Notes under the pieces: model-generated | The model's database searches: none | What the model was told of the DNA's origin: nothing | What the model saw: only the letters and a program-made list of their open reading frames with translations | Shown: in pieces, positions 46,266 to 56,890 of the stretch | Numbering within the stretch: the stretch's first letter is position 1 | Layout of the letters: every line of letters starts with the position of its first letter | Position numbers and translations under genes: made by a program | NCBI GenBank assembly: GCA_003956705.1 | Contig: QZCP01000005.1 | Span: forward strand, 1 to 64,000 | DNA length: 64,000 nucleotides | Source of the DNA: Brevipalpus yothersi | Lineage: Eukaryota; Arthropoda; Arachnida; Trombidiformes; Tenuipalpidae | Direction of reading: 5' to 3'

Positions 46266-47290
46266 CTAATTCTGACATATTTGACTTATCATATGATAAT
46301 CAACAAAAGATGAGGATAACAAAAATTCGCATGTCACAGCATCGCCATCGATAGGATTATCTACAATAAGAGATACAATATAATTAAGGCTTTGTCACCA
46401 CCAAAATTGGATACTCACTATCAAGCGAAAGACTTCGTAATGGAGGGAAAGATTCGGGATGAATACTTTTGAAATCATTTCCTTCAAGAATGAGAACTTT
46501 TAATTCGGGCATGTGTTGGAAGAAATCCTTCTTCATCTTCCAGATTCGATTGTAGGAGAGATCCAATCTTCTAAGATATTTTGAGTGAATACTTCTCGAG
46601 CCATCCAACCAGTAAATATCAAAGTGATTAATAGTTAATTCTCGGAGGTTGGGAGCTAGTTCGTAATTGAGCTCATCGAATGGCATAAGATTCTCGATTT
46701 TCACGAGAGTTAAAGTCAAAAGACTCTCTGATAAAATCAAGTCGTCAATTCTCTCTTGTTGCTCTTTCAGAATACTGCAACTATCAATGCGAATGTACTT
46801 GAACTCAGCGTTCTTGAGCCAACTCCATTTTATGAGGTTACTATTCTTGTATACGGTAAGTGATGTTGCCACCGATTTGCCTCTTCCCCATTTTGGTATG
46901 AAATTCATCAACATCGCCTCGTACAGCACAATCAGATGGTCATATTTGATAGTTTCAACTGCAAAACGGATTGGGAGATAGCCAGACATCTCTTCAGGAG
47001 CATGAACCAAAATTGTATTGAATGGACCTTTTTTCATACAATCCCATAACTTTCTCGACTCTTTCTTGTATTTGGATAGGTCCAAAACCATGCTTCGCTT
47101 ATCAACTGATACAGCAAAATAGGAAATGGTGATTTTATACAACTGAGTTTGAAATAGGTTGAATTATTTTCCTACGTTACTTACCATCTTCAGATTGAAA
47201 GAATGTACAAAACTCTTTCTCAGTGTTCAAATCAGGTAGAGGTGTTGTGAAGCACAAAAGTGCAAAGAAACAAAATTTATTCCAGAACAT
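46266..47290 (-). CDS. Secreted leucine-rich-repeat protein, copy C
   Basis: Minus-strand exons 47290-47185, 47105-46419 and 46360-46266 (introns of 79 and 58 bp) encode 295 residues. Exon lengths 106 and 687 match copies A and B. Signal peptide MFWNKFCFFALLCFTTPL. N-terminal domain with DKRSMVLDLSKYKKE, FNTILVHAPEEMSGY and HLIVLYEAM. LRRs LRELTINHFDIYWLDGS, LRRLDLSYNRIWKMKKDFF and LKVLILEGNDF. C-terminal cap TCEFLLSSSFVDYHM and QIC. It is inverted relative to A and B. Its counterpart in unit 2 (copy F) is destroyed, so this is the surviving member of that pair. Confidence 0.85.
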
Positions 47291-47960
47291 GATAACTATA
47301 TCAATAAATAAACTTCACTCTTCTCTATGTTCTCACAATTGAAAATCGGACAAGTGAATGTTGTAAACGATTGAATGATAGTGATGATTTTGTGTGCTAA
47401 ACTAAATCTTTGTTACCAAAGTGATTCAAGATCATTTCTTAGAAAAATGAAATACCACTATATTGCCGATTCATTGAGAAATAGCCGATACAATAAATTT
47501 ATTAGATATGTTTTCCATGCAACCACAAGCGATGGTACAGTTTCTCTAACAAGATCTTCACTTAGGTACAAGGCAGATGAAGGTTTCTGAGCACCTCATA
47601 AGAGAGGGATAAGTTGCATTAAGTTCTTCACCCTCCTTATCATCATTATCATCATCACTATCCGATGAGAATATGAAACACAGCAGAAAAATCATATTTC
47701 TAGTCCAAGTATGGGAAAATATCCATAATTCATCCAAAACAGGTAACTATTTATAAAAGATTGACACTCAATTAATGAATTAACTTTTCGCTGGAAAAGG
47801 CGGGAAAATTATCACAATGAGCGCATGCGTCAAATAAGAAGCTAAAAACTTTTCTCACGTCTTATTAAACTTTCAGTATTCGTTCGAGAAAAAGAAATTT
47901 TTCGAAGCTTAATCTTAAAATGGCCAATAGATCTTGATAGCTTGTGAACCTACAGTTAAG
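47291..47960. other. 5' flank of LRR copy C
   Basis: Collinear with 56890-57520. Shared phrases include ATGATAGTGATGATTTTG, AGATATGTTTTCCATGCAA and a GGAAAAGGCGGGA stretch with GAGCGCATGCGTCAA. The same flank, in + orientation, precedes copy B. It is probably the promoter region of this gene family. Confidence 0.5.
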
Positions 47961-48260
47961 TCACTTTTGTCCAGTTGCATAACACTCTAAGAGATATGAA
48001 ATGGCTACTGCAGAGATAAATCCAACAACAAGAGTGAGATATTGGTCCAAGTCACCATTGAAATTCGAGCTATCGAACATAATTATTTCTAACCAATTCA
48101 TGAGCTCCGAATGGATGGCAAGATAGTTTGGTCTAGAACATTTGAAATTTTCAAAATTTAAGCATCTAGCTATCCAAATCATTACCAAAATAATGAATGC
48201 AATGAAAACATAGCAATATTGATATAAATATACATTCTCACTTATTCAAATTGCCTTATC
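47961..48260 (-). CDS. Short ORF with two hydrophobic segments, unit 1
   Basis: On the minus strand the frame is open from about 48260, without an ATG before 48188. It encodes a hydrophobic segment (YVFIAFIILVMIWIARC), a polar middle (HSELMNWLEIIMFDSSNFNG) and a second hydrophobic segment (LVVGFISAVAISYLL), ending ATGQK. The unit 2 copy at 57.5 kb keeps the lower 60 codons in frame, with many replacements, but has a one-base shift in the first segment. It may be the last exon of a gene whose start is not recognised. Confidence 0.35.
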
Positions 48261-49089
48261 TCTCTGGTTAACAACAGGAGATGAAACATTTAGAGTATCA
48301 TTATGCTATGGTCTTATCTAGTTCACTCCTTGTATCCGAGATTGAAGTCTCTCTATTTGCACTCTCACACTAGAAGTGTTCGTCTGATTTTCAATGTCAA
48401 AATACATGATAATCTGTACCACGATATGAGCTCGGAGAACGAAAGAGACTGAATAGCATCCATAGTAACCAAGAGGCCTTGAAACTACAGTTGAAAAGAT
48501 GGAACTAAGCTGGGAAACGAGATTTGAGAGAATAACTGATATACATGCATATACATTGTGAAGATGATCAGATATCTATGTGTCTACAATCCATCTTGAG
48601 ACCACCAAAGGCAATGCTATACTATTACACATTCTTCTAATTCATTATATATTCTACATACTTTTCGATATACCTAGAAACTAACAACTAGTTACTGTAT
48701 TGATGATTTCTCACACAGAATTCCTATATTGGATGAAAAATGCGGTCTAAATCTAGCATCATGTTCCTTGAATCTCCAATTCATCTAAGACATCTAAGAC
48801 TCAAGCTGATTGTAACAATTGTTCTGTTCAATCAATGACCAAAACTTATAGTCGAAAGTCATTTTTATTAGGTTATATTTTGTCTCACTCTAAGATAAGT
48901 GGTCACAAGAAGAAAGTAGGGAAGATGAACATTCGAGTGGATGATACAGCCAAATCTGAATTGCTAAAAAATTTGTGAAAAGAATATTTTGCTATAAGAA
49001 AATCACATGGATACAAAATTAATTATCATATTCAAAATGAAGCTTGTTAGCTGGTCTTGGGTCGTCTTGTATTTCCATTAGAGTTCACT
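48261..49089. other. Duplicated intergenic DNA
   Basis: Collinear with 57800-58626 (shared phrases CCTGGTTAACAACAGGAGATG-type, ACGATATGAGCTCGGAGAAC, AGCAATGCTATACTATTAC). No gene is seen. Confidence 0.5.
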
Positions 49090-49680
49090 CTATCCCCTCT
49101 TGTCAGAGCATATGAGATTTTTCCTGCTGAACTGAACGAAAGGAGCTGTTTGCAGATATTGGCATGTTTTCATGTCACCTTTCAAATCGTTTCCTGAGAA
49201 GAAAGATATTTTATTTCTGATTAAGATTGAGGAGAAGACTTACCATCTAGTAAAACGCGCTTAGGAATTGAATCAAATGCATAAGAAAAAGTGACTAGCT
49301 TGTTCCCCTGGAGGTTCACTTCTTCCAATGAAGGCATTGAATGGAAAAAATCTTCTGCCAATTCGTAAATTTTATTATTTTCCAGATTCAATCTCTTCAG
49401 CTTATCGAAACTGCCATCCTTTTTGGTCAATCGATCCAGAGCACAATAATTAATTGATAATTCTCTCAAGTTGGGAACCAGACGATAGTTCAAATTGTCC
49501 CATGGATGCAAATTGGTGACACTAACGAGAGTCAGAGTTAAGAGATATTCTGAAAAGATCAATTTATCCAATGGATCAGTTGAAAAAGAACCAATATAGC
49601 AATCATCAATACGAATATGCTTGAATTGAGTGCATTTCAGCCATTTCCACTCCAGTATGTTGTTGTTTTTGTACAAGTTT
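49090..49680 (-). pseudogene. Truncated LRR gene, copy D
   Basis: Keeps exon 3 (49193-49090, with TCQYLQTAPFVQF and a closing LICSDKRG stop) and the second half of exon 2 (about 49676-49244: NNNILEWKWLKC, LRELSINYCALDRLTKKDG, LKRLNLENNKIYELAEDFF). Exon 1, intron 1 and the first half of exon 2 are gone. At about 49670-49680 the sequence jumps to DNA that in unit 2 lies more than 1 kb upstream (60340). This deletion removed the start and signal peptide. The remaining frame is still open and closely resembles copy E. Confidence 0.8.
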
Positions 49681-50329
49681 AGCTTGTAAATTTGAATTTA
49701 TCATGCGTTCAGCCATTTTTCATCGCTATCCAAGTTAGCGAAATAATACCAAGGCTTCATGTCTTTTTTGTGGTAGCTTGTTCTATTAACGGTTTCTGTC
49801 AGCAATTACGATGTATCAACATGATCGATCTCATAAATGAGAGTTTAAATACAATCGAATGTCAATCGATCATCATTCGAAACTGTCCCACTCATTAAAA
49901 CAAAACACTGTGAAGAGCCGACTCTACGGGAAAAGTCAAAAGTATTTTCACCTGTAAAGAGAGAGAGAAAGTTTCTATCTGTACTCACTCACAAGTCAGT
50001 CGATTCGGCTTTCCATAGCCTCCAAGCCAAAGAGTATTGACAGTTGCATTATTCTTCGAGATGGGGAGGAGAAAATTGATAATCAATGTTCAATTATGAA
50101 CTAGCTCCTAATTCACTCAAAATCGTTCAGCTCAAAGCGATTGAAGCTCTGTTTACCTGAGTGATCAGCATTGCCAATCTTTACCGGAAATAATTGAAAA
50201 GAATAGAAAATAAGGAGTTTAACTGAAGATGCCTATTTTTGAACAACCTACTGATGATTGTAGCACACATTATTTTTTTGTTTCCGCTTGGATATCAATG
50301 TGATCAGATAAAAGTTCTCTTATCAACTC
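49681..50329. other. Duplicated flank of LRR copies D/E
   Basis: 49681-50022 matches 60340-60740, including a 68-codon open frame identical in position in both (starting at 49692 and 60352). With copies this similar, an open frame is weak evidence for coding. From about 50085 a short phrase (TTCAATTATGAACTAGCTCC) resembles the NYELAP codons of LRR exon 2 and may be a tiny LRR relic. Confidence 0.45.
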
Positions 50330-50690
50330 ACCTAACACTCTCACCATTGGATGTCAATCATCATTTTCACCCAAAAAAAATTATGCATCATAATGATCAA
50401 TATTCATAATCGATCAACTCTCCCTAACGGCATTAGTAACGGTTTATCCATGGTTGCATGATTAGATCTGGAAGTCAGTTCTATGGATACAGGACTCTTA
50501 TTAATTTGTATCGTGTGTAGTACTTGTTTAACATTTCGTTACTTTCCAATTCTGGTTTCCTAAATCATTTTGCTATCAAGCATGATAGCGATTAATCGGA
50601 AATATTGGAGCCAGTGGGAAATGATTATGGTGATTGTTTTACCTCGTTCTCCTCCATGTTTTGATATCATAATACTAATAGTTTATTGTA
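50330..50690 (+). pseudogene. Chimeric scrap: Gemin2 flank, exon 1 piece, CWF19L2 intron piece
   Basis: 50330-50460 repeats the Gemin2 5' flank (CTAACGGCATTAGTAACGG, TTTATCCATGGTTnCATGAT). About 50580-50650 repeats the decayed Gemin2 exon 1 (GGAGCCAG, GATTATGGTGATTGTTTTAC). It then switches at about 50655 to TGTTTTGATATCATAATAC and ACTAATAGTTTATTG, which match intron 1 of CWF19L2 (35838-35876). After 50690 another duplicated phrase (AAAACACTGTGAA) follows. Confidence 0.65.
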
Positions 50691-51201
50691 AAACACTGTG
50701 AACAGCCAACCTGATGAAAAAATTTTTCTGGAGGCCTTTGTTGCCTATCTAGGTCTGAACCGGTGTAACCGAGCCTTTCCATTCCAAGATTTTGTGATCT
50801 CATTTTTCTGTGAAACGAACTCAGACTGAGTTAAGTCTCTTAGAATGCTGAAGATTATTTTATATTATTTAGGACATTATGAATGGTTTGCACAATCGGA
50901 ATTTCCAATTTGAAAATTATTATTTTAATATTTTAATATTTCTCACATCAGGACTGATGAAAATATCATCAAAGATTTTCTCTAAGATAGTTCCTTTCTT
51001 TAAAGTTTTGAAAACATGAGGCCTAAAAAAATTAGTAGCATAGCGAATTTAGTTGTTCATTATTGTTATCTTTGAATTCTGTGAAATAAATGCAACTCAA
51101 ATATTCTAGTGCTCTTAATCTATCGATTGTCCCAGGGAAAAAAGGGAAATTTTACTCGCTTTCGATGTTTCTAATTTAATTTTTAGCACTCAATTTTAAC
51201 T

Positions 51202-52974
51202 TTAACTTTCATTTGATCCAATATTTGGCCTATTACGTTTACCTTTGGAACCCAATGAATCAGAAGATCCTTTAAGACTCGTGCGTGATTTGTTAACAGA
51301 TCGGTTAACAAAAATGAAAATCACCGCGACGACAAAACAGAAGCCCAAAATAAGCAGGATGACAATAACAAATGTATTTATATCTTCACTTAAAACTATT
51401 ATAAGAGTTGCTCGAAATATAGTTGTAGGTGATCCTCGATAAAGAAAAATGGAATCATTTTTCCCGAATACAGTCGTCAGAACGGTCACTCGATAAATGC
51501 CTTTCGAATGGGAAACCTTTTCGTAAGTTCTATTACCAACAATCACATACACATGATCTCCAAAATCTGGTCGCAGATAGTGTTTCAAGTGGATATTCAG
51601 TTCAGCCCGACCGCCTGACAGGAATTTTACCTCAGTTTTAACTTTATCGAAACATAGGTCTGATTTTTGTCCTGTTCCCTCTGATTTAGGAGTACATTCA
51701 CCATTCTTCCATAAACAATCAGCATATGCAAATGCAAGGCACTCCACACATGTGAGGGCATTTTTACACATCGCAATTCGACGAGGCTGATATTCAAATT
51801 TATATGATGTACCATATCTTCTCGCCATAGTAACTGACGACAAATTGGATTCTCTTATTGTGTGTCGAACACCTGATATGCTAAAATTGAACGAATAACC
51901 GAGAGCATAAATGCATTTCTTTTTCTCAGTTGAAACACAAGGCCCACACAGGCAAACTCGATAGCTAATTCGATCATTTTCTTCTTGCTCCAGGAAAATA
52001 GTTCTAATCGATCTGGATTCCTGGCCAACTCGGAATGAAACCAAAGGCTTTACCTCTTTAGAGCTCGAATAATCGAAACAGCTTCGTTTTACTTTGAATA
52101 TCAACATCGGTATATCATTTGATCGATTGCAGTTTGCTATCGATACTATCGAATTATTGTGAAGATACGTTTTCAAACTCTTCAGTTCAGATTGTTTGCC
52201 TTTGTTACACTTTGCCATCTCTTTGTCGAGAGAATCGAAAATTTTATCAATCTGATGATATTGAAACGAAACACTTCCCTCAATGGCAACAAGTATATAA
52301 GCTTCGAAAATAGCAGGAATAAAATGAACAATAGGATCTTCGGTTGCTTCAAGGGAAAAGGCTGTTATCTTCTTGTCTAGTGGCCCTTTTCCGTAACCAA
52401 TTCGAAGAACTATCAGCTTGGATTCATCTTTGGAAGTTATGCACCCGAATGCTATAAGATCGTGCTTGAGCCATCGAAATTTTGACCGAAAATTCCATTT
52501 TTTCTGTCCAAAAGTAGATATTTTTTGAGATGATTGAACAGAACCAGATAGTGTCAAACTTTCGATGAGTATCATTTCTTTGGGGCTATTCAGATTTTCA
52601 AATCGCAATAATTCATCAGTATCTCCACGAGATGAGTAATCGAAATTTTTCGATGCCGGATTCGGATAGAACCCGATAAATTTTAAGGATTCGTCCCATA
52701 CAGACCAACCTTTATTGGTTGTTACAATCAAATGATGCTTCTCTTTGCCACCAAAGAAGAACTTTGAATCCCATAATTCATGGATATTCATGTTTGACCC
52801 TTTGAGAGAATATTCTCTTTCTCCCTCATGATAGTCGATCCAAAATGAATTAGGATCAAATTTAAAGGGAAATAAATGTTCATCATCATTGAAAGCCAAA
52901 AAATCACCAGGTTGATAGGCGAAACTCCACGTAATAAAGTTTTGGCAAACCGTAAGAACAAGTGAAGATTTCAT
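51202..52974 (-). CDS. Sema/plexin-like type I membrane protein with PSI domain
   Basis: Single-exon ORF of 590 codons starting at an ATG. The N-terminus (MKSSLVLTVCQNFITWSFA) may be a signal peptide. Residues about 20-400 are beta-rich with a late cysteine cluster (CLCGPC, KKKCIYALGYSF), as expected for a divergent Sema propeller. A PSI domain begins at Cys403 with spacing CX5CX2CX7CXWX4C, followed by a SDLCFD end. Residues about 450-530 could be an IPT/Ig-like module (AELNIHLKHYLRPDF, YRVTVLTTVFG). A transmembrane helix lies at about 535-556, followed by a basic, serine-rich tail of about 34 residues. Semaphorin or short plexin-like receptor is the best reading. The Sema assignment is inferred from domain order and is less certain than PSI and TM. 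Absence of introns is unusual for this family. Confidence 0.7.
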   Translation of the reverse strand: MKSSLVLTVCQNFITWSFAYQPGDFLAFNDDEHLFPFKFDPNSFWIDYHEGEREYSLKGSNMNIHELWDSKFFFGGKEKHHLIVTTNKGWSVWDESLKFIGFYPNPASKNFDYSSRGDTDELLRFENLNSPKEMILIESLTLSGSVQSSQKISTFGQKKWNFRSKFRWLKHDLIAFGCITSKDESKLIVLRIGYGKGPLDKKITAFSLEATEDPIVHFIPAIFEAYILVAIEGSVSFQYHQIDKIFDSLDKEMAKCNKGKQSELKSLKTYLHNNSIVSIANCNRSNDIPMLIFKVKRSCFDYSSSKEVKPLVSFRVGQESRSIRTIFLEQEENDRISYRVCLCGPCVSTEKKKCIYALGYSFNFSISGVRHTIRESNLSSVTMARRYGTSYKFEYQPRRIAMCKNALTCVECLAFAYADCLWKNGECTPKSEGTGQKSDLCFDKVKTEVKFLSGGRAELNIHLKHYLRPDFGDHVYVIVGNRTYEKVSHSKGIYRVTVLTTVFGKNDSIFLYRGSPTTIFRATLIIVLSEDINTFVIVILLILGFCFVVAVIFIFVNRSVNKSRTSLKGSSDSLGSKGKRNRPNIGSNES

Positions 52975-53321
52975 TTCGAGGTACTATCACCGTAATTAAG
53001 TTATGATTTCGTTAAATTTTTCTCTTTCTCGATTTTCGATTGATCGAGAGAAATTTTATTGTTGGAATCATGATATCGAGTATTGTTGTTAGGAAAACTT
53101 CGTATTGAATCCTCAAAATGAACAAATATCAAAATGTATATTGGAAGGAATGAAATGGTAAAATTTACAAAAATTCATAGCAATGAATTTGGCTTGACAA
53201 TTATGCACTGTTTTCTAAAAATTTGGTCCCCGCTTATATCAATACTAGTGAGTTCCCTGTTCTACGAACAGCCTGAAACAGAAAGTGAAGCTTATAAAAG
53301 AGTTTCTTATTCTTCTCCTTT

Positions 53322-53326
<5 letters not shown>

Positions 53327-53398
<72 letters not shown>
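53327..53398. repeat. (TC)n microsatellite
   Basis: About 36 uninterrupted TC units just outside duplication unit 2. Confidence 0.95.
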
Positions 53399-53402
<4 letters not shown>

Positions 53403-53929
53403 ATTTAAATCAAAATTTAAATCAAGCGGCTCTTCACTGGCCAATGAGCTTCAAGAAAGGGGCCACTTATTCAAATAGTATATTGATGATTTGAGAAAAA
53501 TTTTCTCACCTACTCAAATGGACTTGGATCGTCAAATGTTACCCTCAAACTCACCCAACACTCTCACCGTTGGGTGTAAATCATGTAAATCATTTTGTCG
53601 CTAAAAAAATATGTATCATACAATGATGATCAATATTCACAGTCCATCAACTCTCGCTAACGGCATTAGTAACGGTTTTTTTTATCCTTGGTTACATGAT
53701 TAGATTGCGTCAGCTGTATGAACATGTGCGCAAGTGTTTGTAGTGAAGAAATGTTTGCTTACACTTTGACTTGATTCTCTCGATCTGAAAGTAAGTTCTA
53801 AGAGTATGGGACTTTGATTAATTTGTATCGTGTGCGATAATTGTTGGTCTGACATTTTGGTACATTTCAAATCTGATCCCCTGATTCATATTGCCATAAA
53901 GCATTATAGTGATTAATCGGAAATATTGG

Positions 53930-54750
53930 AGCCAGCACTGCAGGTGGGTGGTGGTTATGGTGATTGTTGTATCTCGTTCTCCCATAGATAGAGGGATTGA
54001 TTATTTATAAAAAAATCGGTAAGTGTGAAGCTATTCGTAGTATGATGATCAATGTGCGGTTATATTTTGAGAATATCATACTTTTTTCTCCAGGATAAAA
54101 GCGGAAAATATCCTAAAATTCGATACTGCTTATTTGGATAAATCTTTGGATGAAACTCAAGTGGAAGCATCATTTCAACAAGATTTGTTTTCACCCGCAA
54201 ATCAATAAACTATGACATCAGTTGAATGAAGACAATATGCGGTTAATCAATTTGTCAAGGCTCGAAAAAAAGTAGCCACAGGAAGAGCTATAGAAATCTT
54301 CGCCAATGAATTGAGAGATTCACTTCCAAAGTTCAGTGATCTTGCTCGATGGAAGAACATTATCAGAGGATGTTGAGAAAAAGTATGGAACAGAGAAAAT
54401 GTGTGAAAAAGCTTAAACTAGTCTCCTGTTTATAATGGATTGGTATCCAAATTATCTGTGATGCTGTTGTTGCAACAAAGTTTAATAGCCCACATGATAA
54501 AGAGTGTGATTAATTCGTCGAGAAGGCTACTCTCATTGTTCTGGTATGCAGGCATACACGTCACTGAGTTGTATATAAGAGCCTCTGCAACCAGATTATT
54601 TTCTTATTTTCTGTTTACTAACAAGGATATGTTTTTCGATCTGAGCATGATATCAGTCAATATAAATCTCTCATAAATTCTCTCAATGTTATCATTACAG
54701 TGATCGGAGTCTATTTCAACTAGAAATATTTGCAAGATGAGACTGTAGCG
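53930..54750 (+). pseudogene. GEMIN2: Gemin2 pseudogene, duplication unit 2
   Basis: Decayed exon 1 at about 53930-54020, with a GGTAAGTG donor. Exon 2 begins after TTTTTTCTCCAG at 54094. It has lost more than the unit 1 copy: stops replace codons near the SVEWRQ region (GAATGA for GAATGG), and the serine/acidic segment is mostly deleted between GAGGA and TGTTGAG. The C-terminal part is frame-shifted, and recognisable sequence ends at about 54750. Confidence 0.85.
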
Positions 54751-54774
54751 GGTGAAAATGAAAAGTTTCTCACA

Positions 54775-55101
54775 TCAATCATAATAAAGAGCATAGTGAG
54801 TGATAGCCCAGGAAACTGGGATTGAAAACAGAGGATTTATACCCATGAAAAACAGTCCAACGCTTACTATGAGCCACAACCAATTAGCGATCAAATACCA
54901 TAGAGACTTAATCGCCACATTGAAAACCACTTGATAGATCCATTTGAATACTTTCTGAAGGAAATTTGTGAAAGTAAATTCCGATTCCGTCTTTTGAATA
55001 CTGGAGGGATGTTCATTTTTTTCAAACATTCCCCTAGGGTTCCAGATACACAAAAAGACAACTATAACGAGAACTATCATCGAAAACTTGTCGTGATGCA
55101 T
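54775..55101 (-). CDS. Small membrane protein, unit 2
   Basis: 108 residues from ATG: MHHDKFSMIVLVIVVFLCIW is a good signal peptide or anchor, followed by a polar part with EHPSSIQKTESEFTF and the conserved hydrophobic half (VFKWIYQVVFNVAIKSLWYL, ANWLWLIVSVGLFFMGINPL), ending HYALYYD. It aligns end to end with the 44.9 kb protein. The N-terminal 30 residues differ in length and sequence, whereas the last 60 are almost the same. Frame conservation argues for function. The role is unknown. Confidence 0.65.
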   Translation of the reverse strand: MHHDKFSMIVLVIVVFLCIWNPRGMFEKNEHPSSIQKTESEFTFTNFLQKVFKWIYQVVFNVAIKSLWYLIANWLWLIVSVGLFFMGINPLFSIPVSWAITHYALYYD

Positions 55102-55994
55102 GTTGGGACTCTACAAAGAATATATTCACATCTTTTTGATCCAAAATATCAATGAAAAACATGAGCAATTGGGTTAACTTATAACTTTCATCACTGCTCA
55201 GCAGTACGTAAAATTATCCTCACACTGGTACACGGAGAATTGACCAGAAGCTTTTTTCTCGAGGAGTTTGTGTGTGGAGTCTGTTTCTGGGTCAAAAATG
55301 TTTAGTGTTTAGTGCTTATCATAATCACTTGAGAGCAACAGTTTCCAACTCAATAAACTTAATAAGTGAAAAGTGTCATGATTCTGCGTTAGCTTCCCTC
55401 CGCTGATGTGTAATCTTCAAATTGGAGGAATGACTATACAAACTGCAAACTTGTAGATAAGATAAACACTGGTGCTAGCAATTGCTTTAATCAATATTAT
55501 ACATTAGTTGAGCCGCTTCCATGAGAACTTATACAAGCCATTTGCAATGATGGCTTATGAAAACTTCTCATAGCCTCTGTATCAATCGTATTGATAACGA
55601 CTCTACTTATTCACACGTCTTGCCACAATTAGCGAAATCTTACGGAGGATGAAAGCGATACAATCAAGCTCTTACAACTTATCCTGTTTGAGAGTGGAAG
55701 ATATTCTGTTAGTTCGATTCATCACTGTTGAGCTATCAATTAGCTGCAACCATACAGTTGGTCATTAGAAAGGTTTCTTATAATTTTGCTCTTCTTTTCA
55801 GAGTCAAAGAAAAATGATTTAACTATGGCAAAGCCTTTATGCTACATGAATACTATTTTACAATAAATTTTTTTTCTTTTGAAACAGTTCATGATGGAAA
55901 GAAGATCGGAAATAATGGAATATAAATCATAGTTTAAGATATTGTATCTGAAAAGTAAGAAATTCTGCATTATAAATCCTACATCACATCATTA

Positions 55995-56048
<54 letters not shown>

Positions 56049-56609
56049 ATAGCTTATAAGATGACATGTGGACCTGTTGACTGAGGATCAAAAATCGATG
56101 AGAATATTGAGTTCTCTATGACACTTTCCTCTAAAATTTTATTATAATGATTTCTAAAGGAAAGCTCCAAAAACAAACTGATTTGATGATTAACTGATGA
56201 TCTGGTCGTTTTTCAATCGAAGATTGGTCAAGCATCGAATTTCCATACCTTCCAAGCCAGCCCAGTGCTCTAGTCATAAGTGTCCAGTTTATCTTCAACA
56301 TGTGAATACTACACCTGATATTTTTCGAATCAGCATTAAAAGATGGAACCATACCACATTGCAGATGCAGGAATTAAGATGATTGAGTTACATCTCACAC
56401 ATGAAACAATATTAAGAGTGGGTTTGGACTGCATTCTCACCTTGATAAGGAAGATAAATCTTCTACATTTGAGCCTGAAGTACGAGAGAGTCTCTCATGC
56501 TAACCAAATCAGAACGTTTTTACCAAAGAGTAGTTAATACTCTTTGGTTTTCACTCTCTAAAAAAAGATATTTCGAATGAAGAAGTCGAGGAGGAGTCGA
56601 GTACATGAT
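55102..56609. other. Intergenic within duplication unit 2
   Basis: The first 600 bp match unit 1. The rest has no gene and contains the TC microsatellite. Around 56216-56265 a phrase like the unit-end CTTTCCATAGCCTCCAAGCC (TTTCCATACCTTCCAAGCC) appears, suggesting an older rearrangement. Confidence 0.45.
55998..56045. repeat. (TC)n microsatellite
   Basis: About 24 TC units; absent from the equivalent place in unit 1. Confidence 0.95.
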
Positions 56610-56890
56610 ACGATGGGCCTTTTTTTATGCAATCCCGTATCTTTTCCAACTCTTTCTTGTGTTTGGATAGGTCCTCAAACCATGCTTTTTTCATCAACTG
56701 ATACAGCAAAATAGGAAATAGTGATTTTATACAACTGAGTTTGAAATCAGTTTGAATTATTTTTCTACGCTACTCACCATCTTCAGATTGAAAGAATGTA
56801 CAAAACTCTTTCTCAGTGTTCAAATCAGGTAGAGGTGTTGTGAAGTACATAAGTGCGTAAAAACAAAATTTATCCCAAATCACGATCACT
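56610..56890 (-). pseudogene. Broken LRR gene, copy F (counterpart of copy C)
   Basis: Exon 1 is complete on the minus strand (IWDKFCFYALMYFTTPLPDL to QSED, donor GTGAGT), but its start codon is GTG where copies A, B, C and E have ATG. Exon 2 begins correctly (DEKSMV) and is then shifted by an extra base, giving TGA. After about 100 bases, at KGPS, similarity to exon 2 ends and unrelated DNA follows. Exon 3 is absent. Confidence 0.8.

Larger units (their letters stand above)
43562..50022. repeat. Segmental duplication, unit 1
   Basis: Collinear with 53497-60740. Order: Gemin2 flank, Gemin2 pseudogene (+), small membrane-protein gene (-), LRR gene C (-), short two-segment ORF (-), LRR gene D remnant (-), GA tract and CTTTCCATAGCCTCCAAGCC end phrase. 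Similarity is patchy (best at 44880-45180, 48050-48900 and 49060-49680) with several deletions. Confidence 0.85.

Noticed and set aside
46667..46981. Plus-strand ORF over LRR copy C
   Set aside because: Antisense shadow of the LRR exon, which has splice-consistent paralogues.
49692..49898. 68-codon ORF repeated at 60352-60558
   Set aside because: Both copies lie in the recent segmental duplication and start with TTG. Open frames are expected when copies are this similar, and no domain is seen.
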